Source: Ophiostoma sp. CBS 140.51
Taxonomy: Eukaryota > Ascomycota > Sordariomycetes > Ophiostomatales > Ophiostomataceae
Length of the DNA stretch: 64,000 bases
NCBI GenBank assembly: GCA_029298735.1
Contig: JANSLP010000045.1
Span: forward strand, 1-64,000
Reading direction: 5' to 3'
Within the stretch, counting starts at the first letter, position 1; every line of letters begins with the position of its first letter. The position numbers and the translations under genes are program-made. The notes beneath the pieces were generated by a model, which had not been told where the DNA came from, made no database searches, and saw only the letters and a program-made list of their open reading frames with translations. Positions 52,066-64,000 of the stretch are shown here, piece by piece.

Positions 52066-55000
52066 CTGTGCACTGGGGCTATTTGTTTGAGCATGTTTGT
52101 TTTTACTCGAGAATAATTGACAATGAAGAGCTCCCACCGCATTCTGGACACAAAGATACTTTTCTCGTTATTGCTGTGATCTGCTTCCTAACGGTGACTT
52201 GCTTTGCAGGGAGTATGTGTCGCGTGAGCAATACGACTGAATGTCTGTTCCCTGTATCTCTGTGTGTCTTATGAAAGTCAAGATAGAATTCGTATTTATT
52301 CACTCTACTTTACGGAGAAGAGTCTTGATGCTTCAAATGATGTTGTGATTTCATCTCCTACTCCGCATATACCTTTGTTTACTCTTGCAAGAGTAGATAC
52401 TTTCAACGAGGTCTGGTGGTAGCAATGCTGAGTTACTTTGATTGTGCGAAGACTACGCTTTACTCGTACAAGAATAGGCACCACACTTATTGTTGAGTCG
52501 AGATCATCTCTTTGATAGAACAATGTCTTTTTCAGGGCTATTACTTCGTACAAAATCTAACATCGCACCAGTCCCTGTTTCCTCTCTTCTATTCTTGCAA
52601 GACTTGTATTTTAACTTCTTGTATTGTCGTGCCTTTCTTTTATTGTTGCAAAAATATATTCCCCTATGCTGACTGTGTTTTCATCTTTTCTCCCTTAAAA
52701 TAAACCCACATGCAGATAAAGAATAATGAATACATCTACTTCTGCTTTTTTCCGAGCCGGATATTTGGAAGAAGAAGAGAGAAGGCTAACATCGGGAGAA
52801 CAAGACACAAAAATCTGGGAAGGAGAAATGGCATAGAAGAGAGTTGGCTCTCTCCCACTTTCTGTTGTGCAACCCAACATTACCCCAGACGTGCGTCGTT
52901 GATCTTTTCCACCGAGGAGTATCAGAAAATGACACAGTGAAGAGGATAGTCAGTATCTGCAGTCTTTCTTATGATCCTTTTCAAACTTGGTTATACTGCC
53001 AGTTTCTTGTTTACTTTGTAGAATAATGTAAGACGTCTTTTTGATAGTAGTGTCAAGACTTGACTGTCGACTTTCCGTATATTCTTTCTCTTTGAAGGAA
53101 GCACTCTGAATACTTGCAGAACGATTAAAGTTTCTGATCCTTCTCGTGAAACTGGTGGTTGTCGCCATAATTTTGTGCTTTCCTCTCTTGCCCACTCATT
53201 CTGTTTTGATTTTCTTCTCTTACGTCTTTTGTTCTATCTTGGCTCCCACAAGGTTGTGCTTCACAGCACAAAGAAGTCAAAAAGGCTTTTGCCTGCCGAT
53301 AATGGCAAGTCGTTGTCTCAGTTGAACCGGTGTCAGATTAGTGTCCCTACGACGTTTGAGACGTTTGAATAAAGAGATGGAGAAGAGGAAAGGCGACACA
53401 AAAGCAGAGACATGGCATGAAAAAGCTCATAGACGGCAGACGACCGACAAAACAAACCTACCGGCCGAGCTTACCCAGTCTGGGATGACACTGAGACAGT
53501 TTCTTCAGTCGACTTCTTCTTTCCCCCTCTTTCTTTCCCTCATTTTCTTGGCCCTCAGTTTACTCGGAGCTACACACGCTTTACCGGCCGGTTAGAGTTG
53601 TAAAGGGGTCTAGAGGGGGTGGGATGGATGGACATGGAGGAAGGAGGATGAGAATGGGGGAAATGGGGAGATGGGGGCGACTATCAGGGAAAAGAAAAAA
53701 GACGATAACGACAAATAATGCTTTGACATATGATGTTGACAGGTAGCAAATGTCTCATATCTCCCATGCTGCCAAACTATGCAAGCCTGGCCAAGATATT
53801 CCTATATCGCTATGCTACAACAGGAGGATGGACTCTGCTGTACATTGTTCTCTTGTCGTTCTCATGTCGTTCTTGCAAATGTCGTGCTATCAGCATCCCC
53901 TTTTGTTTTGTTCTCTGCAATCTCGTCTCCTCCTCTCTTCTTGACCCTTCTTATTCCCCCATAGTTTCCTTCCACGCTCAATGGGGTAGAAAGATGGGGA
54001 TGCGTGGGAGACAGAATAGACATTCCGTCTTTGAGGTCTTTTAAACCATTAAGGTCACGTCCATCTTTGTTTTTTTTTTGTGAAAAATCTTGTATCCCCC
54101 ACGTAACGCAAGAAACAACGCCGTTGCCGATGAGTTAAAACCAACTGTGCGGAGAGGAGAGGATATGGACAGTTGGAAGGGGCTAGACTCTTGGATATCG
54201 AGTCTCGCCATCGTCTTGTTGGCCAACGCTTCCAGATATCCACGCAACCAGAGCATCCAAGAGCATCCATTGCTCATCCATGATCAACTGACCGGTCGAG
54301 CTCTCCGCCTCCTTTTAGCAGTTTATTGGTGAATTGCTGATTCTCAAGAGCAGCTTTGTTGTATCAAGGCAACCCTACCATTGCCTCCTCCTCCCCCTTG
54401 ATGCCCCCCATCATAAACCAACTCTCCACCTCCCCCACCCACGGTTAGGCGGCAGAGAAAGTGAGGCGAGAAGAATGGGGAGTGGGCTGCGTCCGCCGAA
54501 AGCATACTGGCAGACGTCCATGGAAGATCAAAGGGAAGGAAGGGAGGGAAGGGGTGGAGGGCGTGTAAACTACAAGGCTGGCTGGTCGATCATGTAAGTC
54601 GACGTATGAAAAAGTAGAAGAAGGGAAAAGGAGGGGAGTGGCGTTACGATAATGAGAACTGGCAGTATGTAAAACCGATCAGTGCCGGTTGATGGACATG
54701 GAATGGTAGTGTTGCAAGGCAGAAGACGACAGCAAATGTCAAGTAAGATACTGCGCACTCTTTGTGTGTGTATATACCCTCCAACATGGTCCATGCTGAC
54801 TGAGGCTGGCAGACATGTCAAAAGATTGGCCGACAAAGACAAACTTGTCACTCAGTTCCGTTCCCTTTGGAAACCCAACGGTTCCTCTTTTGTGTCTCCT
54901 TGACCACGTATCTGTGACCTCTACGGCCCTCTCAACCTGCCCCAAGCTTTGATTTCTCCTTTCATCAGGGACATGCAGGTTCATGTAAGTGCCATGTGTA

Positions 55001-58000
55001 TATATGGCAGCACAAGACAGGGCAAACTTTGAGCGACACATTTCATCAAGGGCAGTGTCGTTTGCCCCATAGCTCTTGCCCAACCTCAAGAAAAATAAAA
55101 TAAAGAGCAGAATTTGAGTAGCTTCTTCGGCTGTAGCCTAGTTTCCCTGATTGTGCTCATGTTGGCGCCGGCACAGCCCGCCAAACACCAAGGCATAGCG
55201 CCGTTGATCATGACAGACAGGCAGGCAGAGGTGCAGAGGCAAGACAAGACAAGGCATATGGAAAGGAAAAGAAGCATCGGATGAAGAACGACACTTGTTA
55301 ACGTGCTCAGCATCAGGGAAATCTGAAGAGAAAAGCAAGAAAGGCGACCGAGATACTAGTCAACATGGCCTATCATGTGCTAGCACATGGCTGATCGTCT
55401 CGTGTCCTCATTTTCAACTTCACTCCTGAACGTTTTGAATGATGGTGCAAATGTAAAGATGCCCAAAGGCTCCCTTCCATCGCTTGTTGAAAGTTTGTGC
55501 CCTCCTTTTGCCGGGCTGTGCAGACGGGGCTAACATTCCGGAAGACGGACAGGCAACCCCGGGGTAGGGTAGGTCGGTGGTCTGAAAGTGGATGGCCGTC
55601 CACAGGTGTGGTTCGTTGAAGCCTCACTCTTTGTTTGTGTGGACGATGGTCGATGATGGTCGAGCCGATCGAAGGGTATCTGTGGACAGCATCTGTGGTC
55701 TCCTGCGTGATGGGGATGCAGATGTAGTAGCCCTCCGTGTAATCTCGAGTAAGGGATCTTGTCGAGTGGACCGCCAGCTGGCAGTCATTTCGGTTGTCAT
55801 TGAGAGATTGTTGTCACGTTTGTTGACGTTTGCCGTCCCTTGCCTCCTTTTTGCTAAACATGTTGGGCTCGATGGCGCCCTGCACGGTCCCTGCAATATC
55901 TGGGGAAACGGGCGCCACGGTCCCTCTCCTTTGGGCCTCCATAGAGGTAAAGTAGACAGTACCGTACAACGTGCCTCCGTAAAACAGACACTTGATGTCT
56001 TGTGTCTAGTATGCAACAAATGCAGCGAGGCCTAACGCAATAACAGACACAAAAAAGGGGGGACCAAACAGCGCCAGTCAGAACCGTTCGCTTGTTTCTT
56101 GAACAGCCCCAGAAATAGCATTTCAGGGCGCACGTGCTGGAAGTGTTGCGTTGCCCAGGCTTCAACGAGCCGTGAAGTGAATTGAGAGGGGCTTCTTGAT
56201 CCAATGCATGTCGGAGTTGGCCAATAAGAGGTTGCCAGCAGAGCAAAGCTCCAGTGTTAAACCTCTTTGGTTGTTCATGCCTTTTGCCCAATTTGAGATT
56301 GTCAATCGTGAAATGGGGTTTCTGTCTTTTCTCTTCTTTTGTTTCTTTTCCTTTCCGGATTAATCCTTGGAACCTGCGAAGTCGGGGAACAGAGCCTGTT
56401 CCCATTTGACGATGACCGTGTTTGATAGTGACAAGCGGCAACTTGCAAACAAATACACGATAAAGTAGACCAGAATTGCAAGAAAAAAGCGCAACAAGCC
56501 TTCGTCTGAATGTAAGATAGAATATGCCTCTTGAAGGCATGCTGCAAGCTTTCTCCCCCACGCCAACGGAGTACCCGTATATTTTCTTTTCTTGAAAAGA
56601 GAAGCTGATAGGAAAAGGAAACTCGAGACAAAACGCTAGCTTCGTCTTGCGTGATACCCCGGACTAGGACCACACCAGCGAAAAAGTCACGCTCTTCCTG
56701 ATATTAATGATTGGCAATGGGGATCGGTGGTGTTTCGATGGATCTGGGTCAGGGTATCAGGAAGACAAGAGTCTGTGTGTACTTTGTGTTAGAAGAGGTG
56801 AGTCTTTTTTCGTGACGCAGCAGGGCGCCACACAGAAGGGCGAAGTACCGTGCGTGAATATTCGTGCTGATATGTGCACAGTACTCCGTACAAGCATTCA
56901 CTGTCGTTGCTCGTGTTAAAATTCTCCGTCTGAGCAAAACCGCGTACAAGCAGCTCGTGACGGTGACCACTGGCCACTGGCCACTACATCCACTTGGCCC
57001 CGAACGATTGGCTATCGCGAGAGTGTGAGAGAAACGCTGGCCAACGTGCCAGAAAGTAAAAGTGGACGAAACGAGACGATGGAAGCAACATCGTGCAGCA
57101 GTGCACGTCTCAGCCAATGGATTTCGTTTCGAGCTGGGGGGAGGAGCCTCAGGCACTTTGCGTGGCCTCGAGTATTCGCACACAATTTTGCCGTTGGCGA
57201 CCGTTGGGCAGCGATGTGTTTTTGCACAGCGTCCCTGTCCTGCCCCTTTCTGACTTTTCCAATCTGCAATTTGCATATCTGTGTTGTATTGTGAAATATT
57301 GATTGTTTGTGCAAAGGCTAAAAGACAACAAAGAAAGGGCAATAGTGAAAGTAACGGAAAAGAAAGGGGAAAACATATGCAAAAAGTTGTGAGTGATGTA
57401 CACTTGCCGTGATAAAAAAACACAAACAACGTCATCGACATATAAAAAGGGAGGGGGATTGGAGACGGAGTGTGGTGGTAAAATGGGAAAAGTAAAAGTC
57501 GTAGAGTGTGAATGCTTTCGGGGATCTGAGAAAGGAAACCAAATGCTGGACAAACTAGGCAAGTTGCGGAGAAACCAAGAAATGGCTGATGTCAGTGGTC
57601 GGGGAAGAAAGCATGTGTCCTGGAAGAAGACCCGACAGCAGAGTTTCCAGGCACAAAAATAGACGACATGCCAGAACTTCGAGTCCATGTGAGCGGCCGG
57701 GCTACCGGCGTCGAATATTGAGAAAGGAAGACAGGAAGAAAAAGGCGAGTATTGGTGGTGTGTGGCCAGACCGCTGTGTACAAATCGTAACAGAAAATCT
57801 GCCACTAGGCCTGACCCATGGGCAGATGTGCCGAATGTAGACCAGCCGGCACTGCCTCAGGGCCGGTTTGACATCATTTATTTGCTGTTTGGTCAGCATG
57901 TCTGCCGTCGCGAGGATGGCTGCAGGACCTCTGCTCTGGATTGGACAGAAGCAGGATTCGACATTCGCATGGTCGAGGCGGGAAAGGAGGAAAAGAAAAG

Positions 58001-59388
58001 AACTTGGAAGAATCTGGGACTTCTGCTAAGGCTGGTGGCAGTATCGTATTCCTTCGTCCAGCCGTTGTGGCTTCACTTCAGAGTGGCATGGCCGCCGCGT
58101 GGAGGGAGGAGGAGAAGGCCGCATACCCTGAACTCGTAGATATTCTCGTTGCGCACTCTTTGTCACTAATTCTGACATATCTGACTTTGTCGTCGGGTAA
58201 AAAAGGGATGGCCCGGGGCTTGTGCTAGCGCTGAGGCCGTTGAAACTCTAGCACCCGCGTTCTAGCGCCTTCTCGCTCGGCCTCTCGCATACTCGATACT
58301 CGCCCTGCCTTTTGGGTCCTTGGGTTCGCTGGATGTCGTTGGATACCGATTGTTCTGCCGCAAAAAGGTGTTTCGGGCTGTTGTATCAAGCCGCGATCCA
58401 GCGAGCAAGTTTAGGCAGTAATGAGTGCCAGCGAGGCAGTTCTGGGCACTAAAGGAACTTGAGGGAGTCTGCTTGCGTGTCTGTGAAGGCAAGGGAAGGT
58501 TGTGGTCACGGTCGTGTCGGCAAGTTCGCCCCCGTGGCTGGTGCAAGTGAGATTCACCAGAATATAAGATGGAAAAAAGAAGCAAATAAGAGCAGAAAAT
58601 CGCGGGAAGCCAGGAACGGGGTGGCCTTAATCACCGCCCGTTGAAGGGTGGTGCCTTCCCCATAGTGTCCCCTATTTCTGTTCTTTTTGCTCTTGCCTTC
58701 TGCCCCAACTTCCTGAAACGGAAGTGGCGATTTATTATCGCAAAGGCGAGGAAGCCACGGCTGGAACGCGTAACGTAGCCACTGTCCGTCGTCTCGACCG
58801 TGTTTGCGATGATGGGAAAGAGCAACCTTTACAAAATTTTCTGTATCCGTTCTTTTTTTCTTTCTACAGAAATGGCAGTCGCATTCAGGACCAAGATAGC
58901 GATGAAATTTTTTTCATTGCCATGTGTGAGAGAAATCGGAAGCTGCGACTGCTACAAAAAAGGGCTGTCGCGACTTCCCTCTCGGTTTTCCCTTGTTCTT
59001 GTTCTGGAAACCACGCCGTTCGCCCCTACCGGACGCAGCCGCCCGCTAACTTTTGGGCTGCCAGTAAGAAAAAGGCCGCAGTACTCAGAGTGTATTAGTG
59101 GCTAGTGGTCCCCTAGCGCCGTGGGGAGACAGGCGACAACAACAGCGAGCATTCGATGGTGGAGCCACCCGCAACTTATCACCATCTGGTGTGTTGGCTT
59201 GCACGTTTTCATGAATGCTTTCGCTCGTTTCATGCATCTTTTCTAATAGCGCCGACGGATGGAATCCCTTCTGGGTGTTGGGGCGTTATTAGACATAATA
59301 GACTCTTGATGGAGTGGTTATGCTACCCTAGCCCATCGCTGTTGCCGCGGCTGGGCACTGTTTCCTTCGTTTCTTTGCGCTCCTGATC
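52066..59388. other. 7-kb gene-poor region
   Basis: I can support no protein gene in this long stretch. Open frames are short, present on all six frames alike and lacking domain motifs. Base composition changes from T-rich (52.3-53.3 kb) to mixed purine/pyrimidine blocks. It could hold long leader introns, long non-coding transcripts or decayed repeats; none can be shown by eye. Confidence 0.5.
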
Positions 59389-60846
59389 GCTGGATTTTTC
59401 TGCCTCTTTCCTTTTTCTTCTCTGCTGCGTCCGTCGCACCTTCGTCTGTCCCCTTCCGATTCCATCCACACGCCCTCTTTGGGTCACTGTGATTTGTCCT
59501 CCCACCCCACACCCCCTTCTCTTCTGCCCCCAAGATTCCTCCGTTTGGCCCATCGTGGCTTCCTCGATGGCCCGTTGCCTCGGATTGCTGGCTGGTGAAG
59601 TGTCTGTTCTCTCCTTCCTGCTCTGCCTGCCTCCTGCCTGGAACTGCTGCAAGGAACTGCACTGGTCGTATGCTCGTTCCCCCGTTTCTCGTGCTTTCTA
59701 TTTCCTTTGTACTTTCCCCCATCCCGCGCGGATGGGTTGTAGATTGGCAAGAGCGATGCACCTCGCACCTCGCGCCCCCGTGCACCGTATGACCACGCAC
59801 TTTCCACATCCACAGGATTTATTTGTAGACTCCCTTCTCGTCCTTCTCGTCGTGCTCTTTAATATATTGGCCCGCAGCCATGCTTCCCACCCTTCTTGTT
59901 TTTGTTCTCACTGTTCTCGTTTCCTCGACTCCTCAACACGAAACCTCAAATCCTCCGTTAAGCACTTACAAGCATTTGTGCACAAGTGCACCGTCACTCT
60001 CGATCGTCAAAAAGTGTGTTTCGCAGCATCTGTGGTACTGCCACAAATCGTGCACTTTTTATCTTCACTTTTCACTTTTTCGTTTTCACGAATTCAAATT
60101 TCCACACTTTTGGCAGTTCGCAGCCATTCAATAATTCAACGCCTCCTTTTTGCTCTTTTCACGATCCTCCACAGCGAGCAATATCTCCTCTGTGGTTAGC
60201 ACCACCATCACCGCCCTGCCTGTCCAACCCCAGCTCGTTTCTCATCGTTCTCTCCGTCTCGACGTCTGTCCACCGTCTTTCCACAAATAGCTCCAGTACC
60301 TCCTTCTTAAGACCTTCTTGAGACCCTCGTCCCAGCCCAATATTGCATCCTTTGGTACTTTTTTGGCTTTTTGTCACTTCTTGGCCTTTTGTCTTCTGGC
60401 ACCCATCGACAGACACTGCCTCTCCAGCACCGTTTGCGCACTTCGCACCTTGCAGCCAACGAAGCAACGCCTCACTTTGTTTTCTGCCTTTTCTAGGTCT
60501 TTCTAAGTCATCTCGACTTGTACACTTTCCATTTTTCACTCTCCCGTGTTCCACCCAGCCCAGCCCGCCAATACTTCCCGTCTCTACTTTGCCGTCCCTG
60601 ATTCCTATCTTTCGTGTAATCTGGGTCTTGGTCTATATAGTCATTGCCTGCCTCCGCATGTCACCATCTCGTCTCGTCCTGTTGTTTGAGTCAACTCTTT
60701 TATCAACAGACCGACGACCACCTTGAAACACTTCACGTCGACAACATTCTCGACGACACATCACCTCCACTTACATCATTTTACACCCGTTTTGACAGCA
60801 ACACCAACATCTCACATCACATCACATCACATCACATCCATACATC
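59389..60846 (+). promoter_or_regulatory. Pyrimidine-rich promoter/5' leader of the downstream gene
   Basis: About 1.4 kb before the ATG at 60847 is strongly CT-rich on the coding strand, like promoters and long 5' leaders of regulated fungal genes. Many ATGs lie in it, so a long leader would carry several upstream frames. The last 40 bases hold a CACAT repeat (ACATCACATCACATCACATC). Confidence 0.45.
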
Positions 60847-62590
60847 ATGCCGTCAATACGAAAGTCCGGCTCCGCCGATAGCACCGGCTCCAGCCCCAAC
60901 TCCAGCCCCAGCAGCAGCCACGAGTCCAAAGGCCGTCACAGCAGCGTGCTCGACGCCGTCGCCTTCTCATCACAAAGCACCGCTCCCACTTCATTGAGTG
61001 GATCACCCCGTCTGCCTGAGAGCAAGCCCGTACCTTCATCACCTCCACCAGTATACTATGAGCCCCGCGAGGATCTGTCACCATCAACAATGTGCTATCC
61101 CCGCGCATCTGTCGACACTTTTGTTTCGGGTGTGGATTCTGAGGAAGAACTGGATCACCAGCAGCAGCACCAACAGCCCGAGAGCGCCCTAGATCTCACA
61201 GACGACGATGACGTCTCGCAAGACCACTACAGGGAACACCGACTGGACACATCCGCCGACAGCATTCCACCGCTTCCCGAGTATCGTCATGACATTGTCG
61301 ACCGAAACGTGTGCCCCGCCACCCCCCAGGAGTTTGCGCAACTTTTCCCGAGCCTCGACCGCATGTCTATCCGGCACGATGAGTTTACTGCTGACGGCAA
61401 CATGAACCTGCGTGTCGATGTTTCTGTCCCCATGGGCCGTCGCCGTATCCCCACCTCGTACCAGCTGTTCCACCTACGCATGTACGACCTGGCCAAGCGT
61501 GAATTTTCGATGCGCCGCTACAGTCGTGACTCGGGCCGTGAGGTGTCCAACTCAAAACGCATGTTCATTGACCCGTCCGAGAAGAAGCAGAAGCACAAAG
61601 TGGGCAGGATCAGCCGCAAGTCCAGCGACGAGGCCAACTTGAAGCACTGGGGCCGAAGCAGCACAAGCTCCAATGCCACGAATAACGGCAGTGCCGATAT
61701 CCGGCCTGGCCTGCAGCGCTCCATGACCACGGCACTGCGCTCACTGAGTGCCATGGCCACCAAGCCGTCTTTCCGCCGCTCCAATTCGTCTGGCTCAAAC
61801 TACCAAGACCAACGTCCGTCAACTTCCCACTCGCCGTATGGCAACCACCACAACAACGAATCTACCACATCGTCATCGCGCCCCTCACTCTCCAGTTCGA
61901 CGCCATCTCTATTCGGCCGGGACAAGAGCCGGTCTGCACACTTTCCGCCCCCGCCGAAGCCGACAAACACCATCAAGCTCGAGTTCAGCAACTACGCCCG
62001 CGTCGACCTAGAGATGCGTGGCGGCCACAACAACGGCCACGACAACACTCGGTACGAGTTCACCTGGTGGGGTCACAAGTACACGTGGAAACGCGCCGTC
62101 GAGAAGCACCTCAATGTGGTCTCCTACCACCTGCTGCGCGACGATAATGGCGAGAACCCCATTGCCCACATCGTTCCCGAGATGCGGTCGCCTAACCAGG
62201 TCGATGCCGACGAAGAGGCCGGCGGCTGGATTCCACCGTGCCACATGTGGATCGCCGATCCCTCCGTCCTCGAAGCCATGACCGACGTTGCAGAGTGAGT
62301 CCCCCCACCTGGCAAGCATACTTAGACTGATCTCACACTAACCATTCAGTGTCATTGTGTCTACTGGCCTCGTCGCCCTGACAGACGACTGCATCCGCAC
62401 ACGCTGGCAGCCGCGCAAGGCCCATGGCTTGGCTGTACCGCTCATCTCTCGCACGCTTGATATGGACGTCAACCCGCGCGCCCTGATGCAGCACGTCTTC
62501 CACCGCCGCAACAGTAGTGGTAGCAACAGCAACAACCATGGCAGTCCATACACATCGAGTCCGCTTCGCCACGCACAGCCGACTTATTAA
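60847..62590 (+). CDS. Ser-rich conserved-type fungal protein, function unknown
   Basis: Two exons, 60847-62294 and 62350-62590, with a 55-nt intron (GTGAGT..TTCAG), give 562 residues. The first 145 residues are Ser/Pro-rich and disordered, with an acidic DLTDDDD patch. A first ordered block lies at about 145-240 (ATPQEFAQLFPSLDRM, YQLFHLRMYDLAKREFSMRR), followed by a basic Ser-rich spacer (KKQKHKVGRISRKSS). A second block at about 370-520 has IKLEFSNYARVDLEM, YEFTWWGHKYTWKR and CIRTRWQPR, probably a beta-rich fold. There is no signal peptide or membrane segment. I do not know the function. Kinase-type control of the Ser-rich parts is possible (inference). The long CT-rich upstream region suggests regulated expression. 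Confidence 0.8.
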
Positions 62591-64000
62591 GTATCCAGTC
62601 TGTGTAAATAAACACGACTTCTTTACTAGTGACCGAAGCCACGCTCGACAACTCTTCTTTTCCTTTTTCATCGTGAAACTTCTTTTTATTGCAGAGCGTC
62701 GAGCAAGCCTTTTTGGATTCATTTCTTATATTTTCTTTTAATTTCCTCTTTGGCCAGGCAACCGTGTCTGCTTTTTCTTTTCGGTTCTCTTCTACTATTT
62801 CTCCATGCTCGGATATACTTTCTCGGTCTTTTTTTTTACGACTTTCGTTCAAATTTTGCATGGGTATATATATAGGTATCACGGCTTTTGCACCTTTTAC
62901 ATATTGAAGGTAGCACCTTTGATGGGTTTTGTTATATTTTTGGTTTGCACAGGAACAGCATGATTGAAAGGTTGAATGCCATCTCATATTTGGAGTTTCT
63001 GTATCATTTTATTTGGTCTTTTCTTCTCATTATACATTCGTTTCTTTTCTCATTTCGGTTTATTCTCTCTTGGGATAGAAAAATGTCCGACGACCGTCGA
63101 TTACATTCGCTTTACATTATAAAAGATTTCACAATCTCCTCTTTTGTTTTAAATTTATCATTATCATTTCCTAATTTGGACTTCCTGCATGTGCAGCATC
63201 TTGCAGCGTGTCCTTGCGTCCTTGCTGCATCGATTTTTGATATATCACATATGATACATCCGGCGATGTAAATGTGGATAAGCAAAAGTGCAGAAATCAA
63301 AATATCGGATGACAAGACTACGACGTAAAGTAATTCTTTGTTGAAATTTGGGTTATGATTATGGAAGCATGGAAGTGCACTTTTCATCGTATATAATCAT
63401 AATAAAATAAATACTCGGCAAAAATCTCATCCTCCCCCGCCCCCCCCAAAGATTATGAAGGCTAAAAATGCATAAAATGTATAATCTTTTAATTTGAGAG
63501 AGATTTTATTAATTCTCGATTCAGGTTATAAAGCTAGAGAAAATTTATACAACGGTGGCTTTGAGCGTCCAGGATGATATAACTGTATGGGCTTATTGCT
63601 TGTTGCTTAAGTTGTGCAAAAGAGGAGAGTAGTTCTGTGTATGACGGTTGCAATGAAGTTGACATAGAAAAAAAGAAAGCAACGTAAAGAATCAAAATAC
63701 TTGATGACAAAACTAGAATGCAAGTTGCAAAAGTTAAAGTAAAGAGATTAAGACAAAATATGATAGAAAAACAAAAGCAATGGAGACTGCGCAGTAAAAA
63801 TGATAAAGCCAATGACCGCATAACAAAAATAGCAAAAGATGCACTCCTGCATCCCGACAACCCAGCACAAACAAATACTTTAAGCCGACCGGTAGAACCG
63901 CCGGACGGTACCCGTATCCGACGGACCGAGCCGATCATACACTCCATGGACACCGACCCTTCGGCCACTCTCACTCAATTCATGAATCCTCGCTGCATCT
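62591..64000. other. AT-rich 3' flank, no gene seen
   Basis: This is the downstream part of the last gene, with long T-rich and A-rich runs. Open frames are low in complexity and I support none of them. Confidence 0.5.

Noticed and set aside
53341..53595. Short frame ending in a hydrophobic segment
   Set aside because: No family, no splice or context support, and it lies in T-rich DNA where hydrophobic codons arise by chance.
59489..60199. 236-codon frame in the CT-rich region before 60847
   Set aside because: Ser/Phe/Leu/Cys-rich translation is expected from CT-rich DNA; no motif.

Overview
The window reads as nuclear DNA of a filamentous ascomycete (Pezizomycotina, most likely a Sordariomycete; the class is inference). 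The support is short introns of about 50-120 nt with GT..AG ends and CTRAY-type branch sites, fungal Zn2Cys6 regulators, a NACHT-ankyrin NLR of the fungal NWD type, Tad-like LINE debris, and a head-to-head pair of conserved eukaryotic genes (eIF3e and mitochondrial ribosomal protein mL49). No tRNA, rRNA or CRISPR array was found.

Layout. 0-3 kb is a housekeeping block: the tail of an unidentified gene, eIF3e (minus) and mL49 (plus). 3.6-6 kb holds a decayed subtilisin-like protease gene. 6.7-9.8 kb is an intronless GH106-type rhamnosidase. 10-20 kb is the most interesting block: an intact chymotrypsin-fold protease-like gene, a broken tandem copy of it, and, divergent from that copy, a NACHT NLR with twelve near-identical 33-residue ankyrin repeats. 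The NLR's 3' end runs into LTR-like sequence and is followed by a LINE fragment. 20-24.8 kb is a divergent sugar module, a maltose/alpha-glucoside-type permease and a MAL/AmyR-type Zn2Cys6 regulator.

25-31.8 kb is accessory DNA: an F-box pseudogene, a small two-exon gene, a minisatellite, a three-exon gene fusing a Zn2Cys6 cluster to ankyrin repeats, and unidentified coding debris. 32-35.4 kb carries deoxyribose-phosphate aldolase and a lineage-type coiled-coil protein. 38.8-52 kb is catabolic and accessory: a five-exon SDR reductase, a Baeyer-Villiger-type flavoprotein monooxygenase, a DUF4246 pseudogene, a prolyl-oligopeptidase-family enzyme whose ATG is split by an intron, a GH31 alpha-glucosidase and another decayed gene. 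52-60.8 kb is gene-poor and ends in a pyrimidine-rich leader before a Ser-rich fungal protein (60.8-62.6 kb).

How the genes may work together (inference). GH106, the MAL-type permease, its regulator and GH31 fit plant-glycoside or oligosaccharide use, although they are not one operon-like cluster. The protease pair and NLR resemble a fungal self/non-self recognition neighbourhood: a recognition gene with homogenised repeats, a possible protease effector, gene death and transposon insertion side by side. Five clear pseudogenes and one probable one in 64 kb indicate a fast-changing region between conserved anchors.
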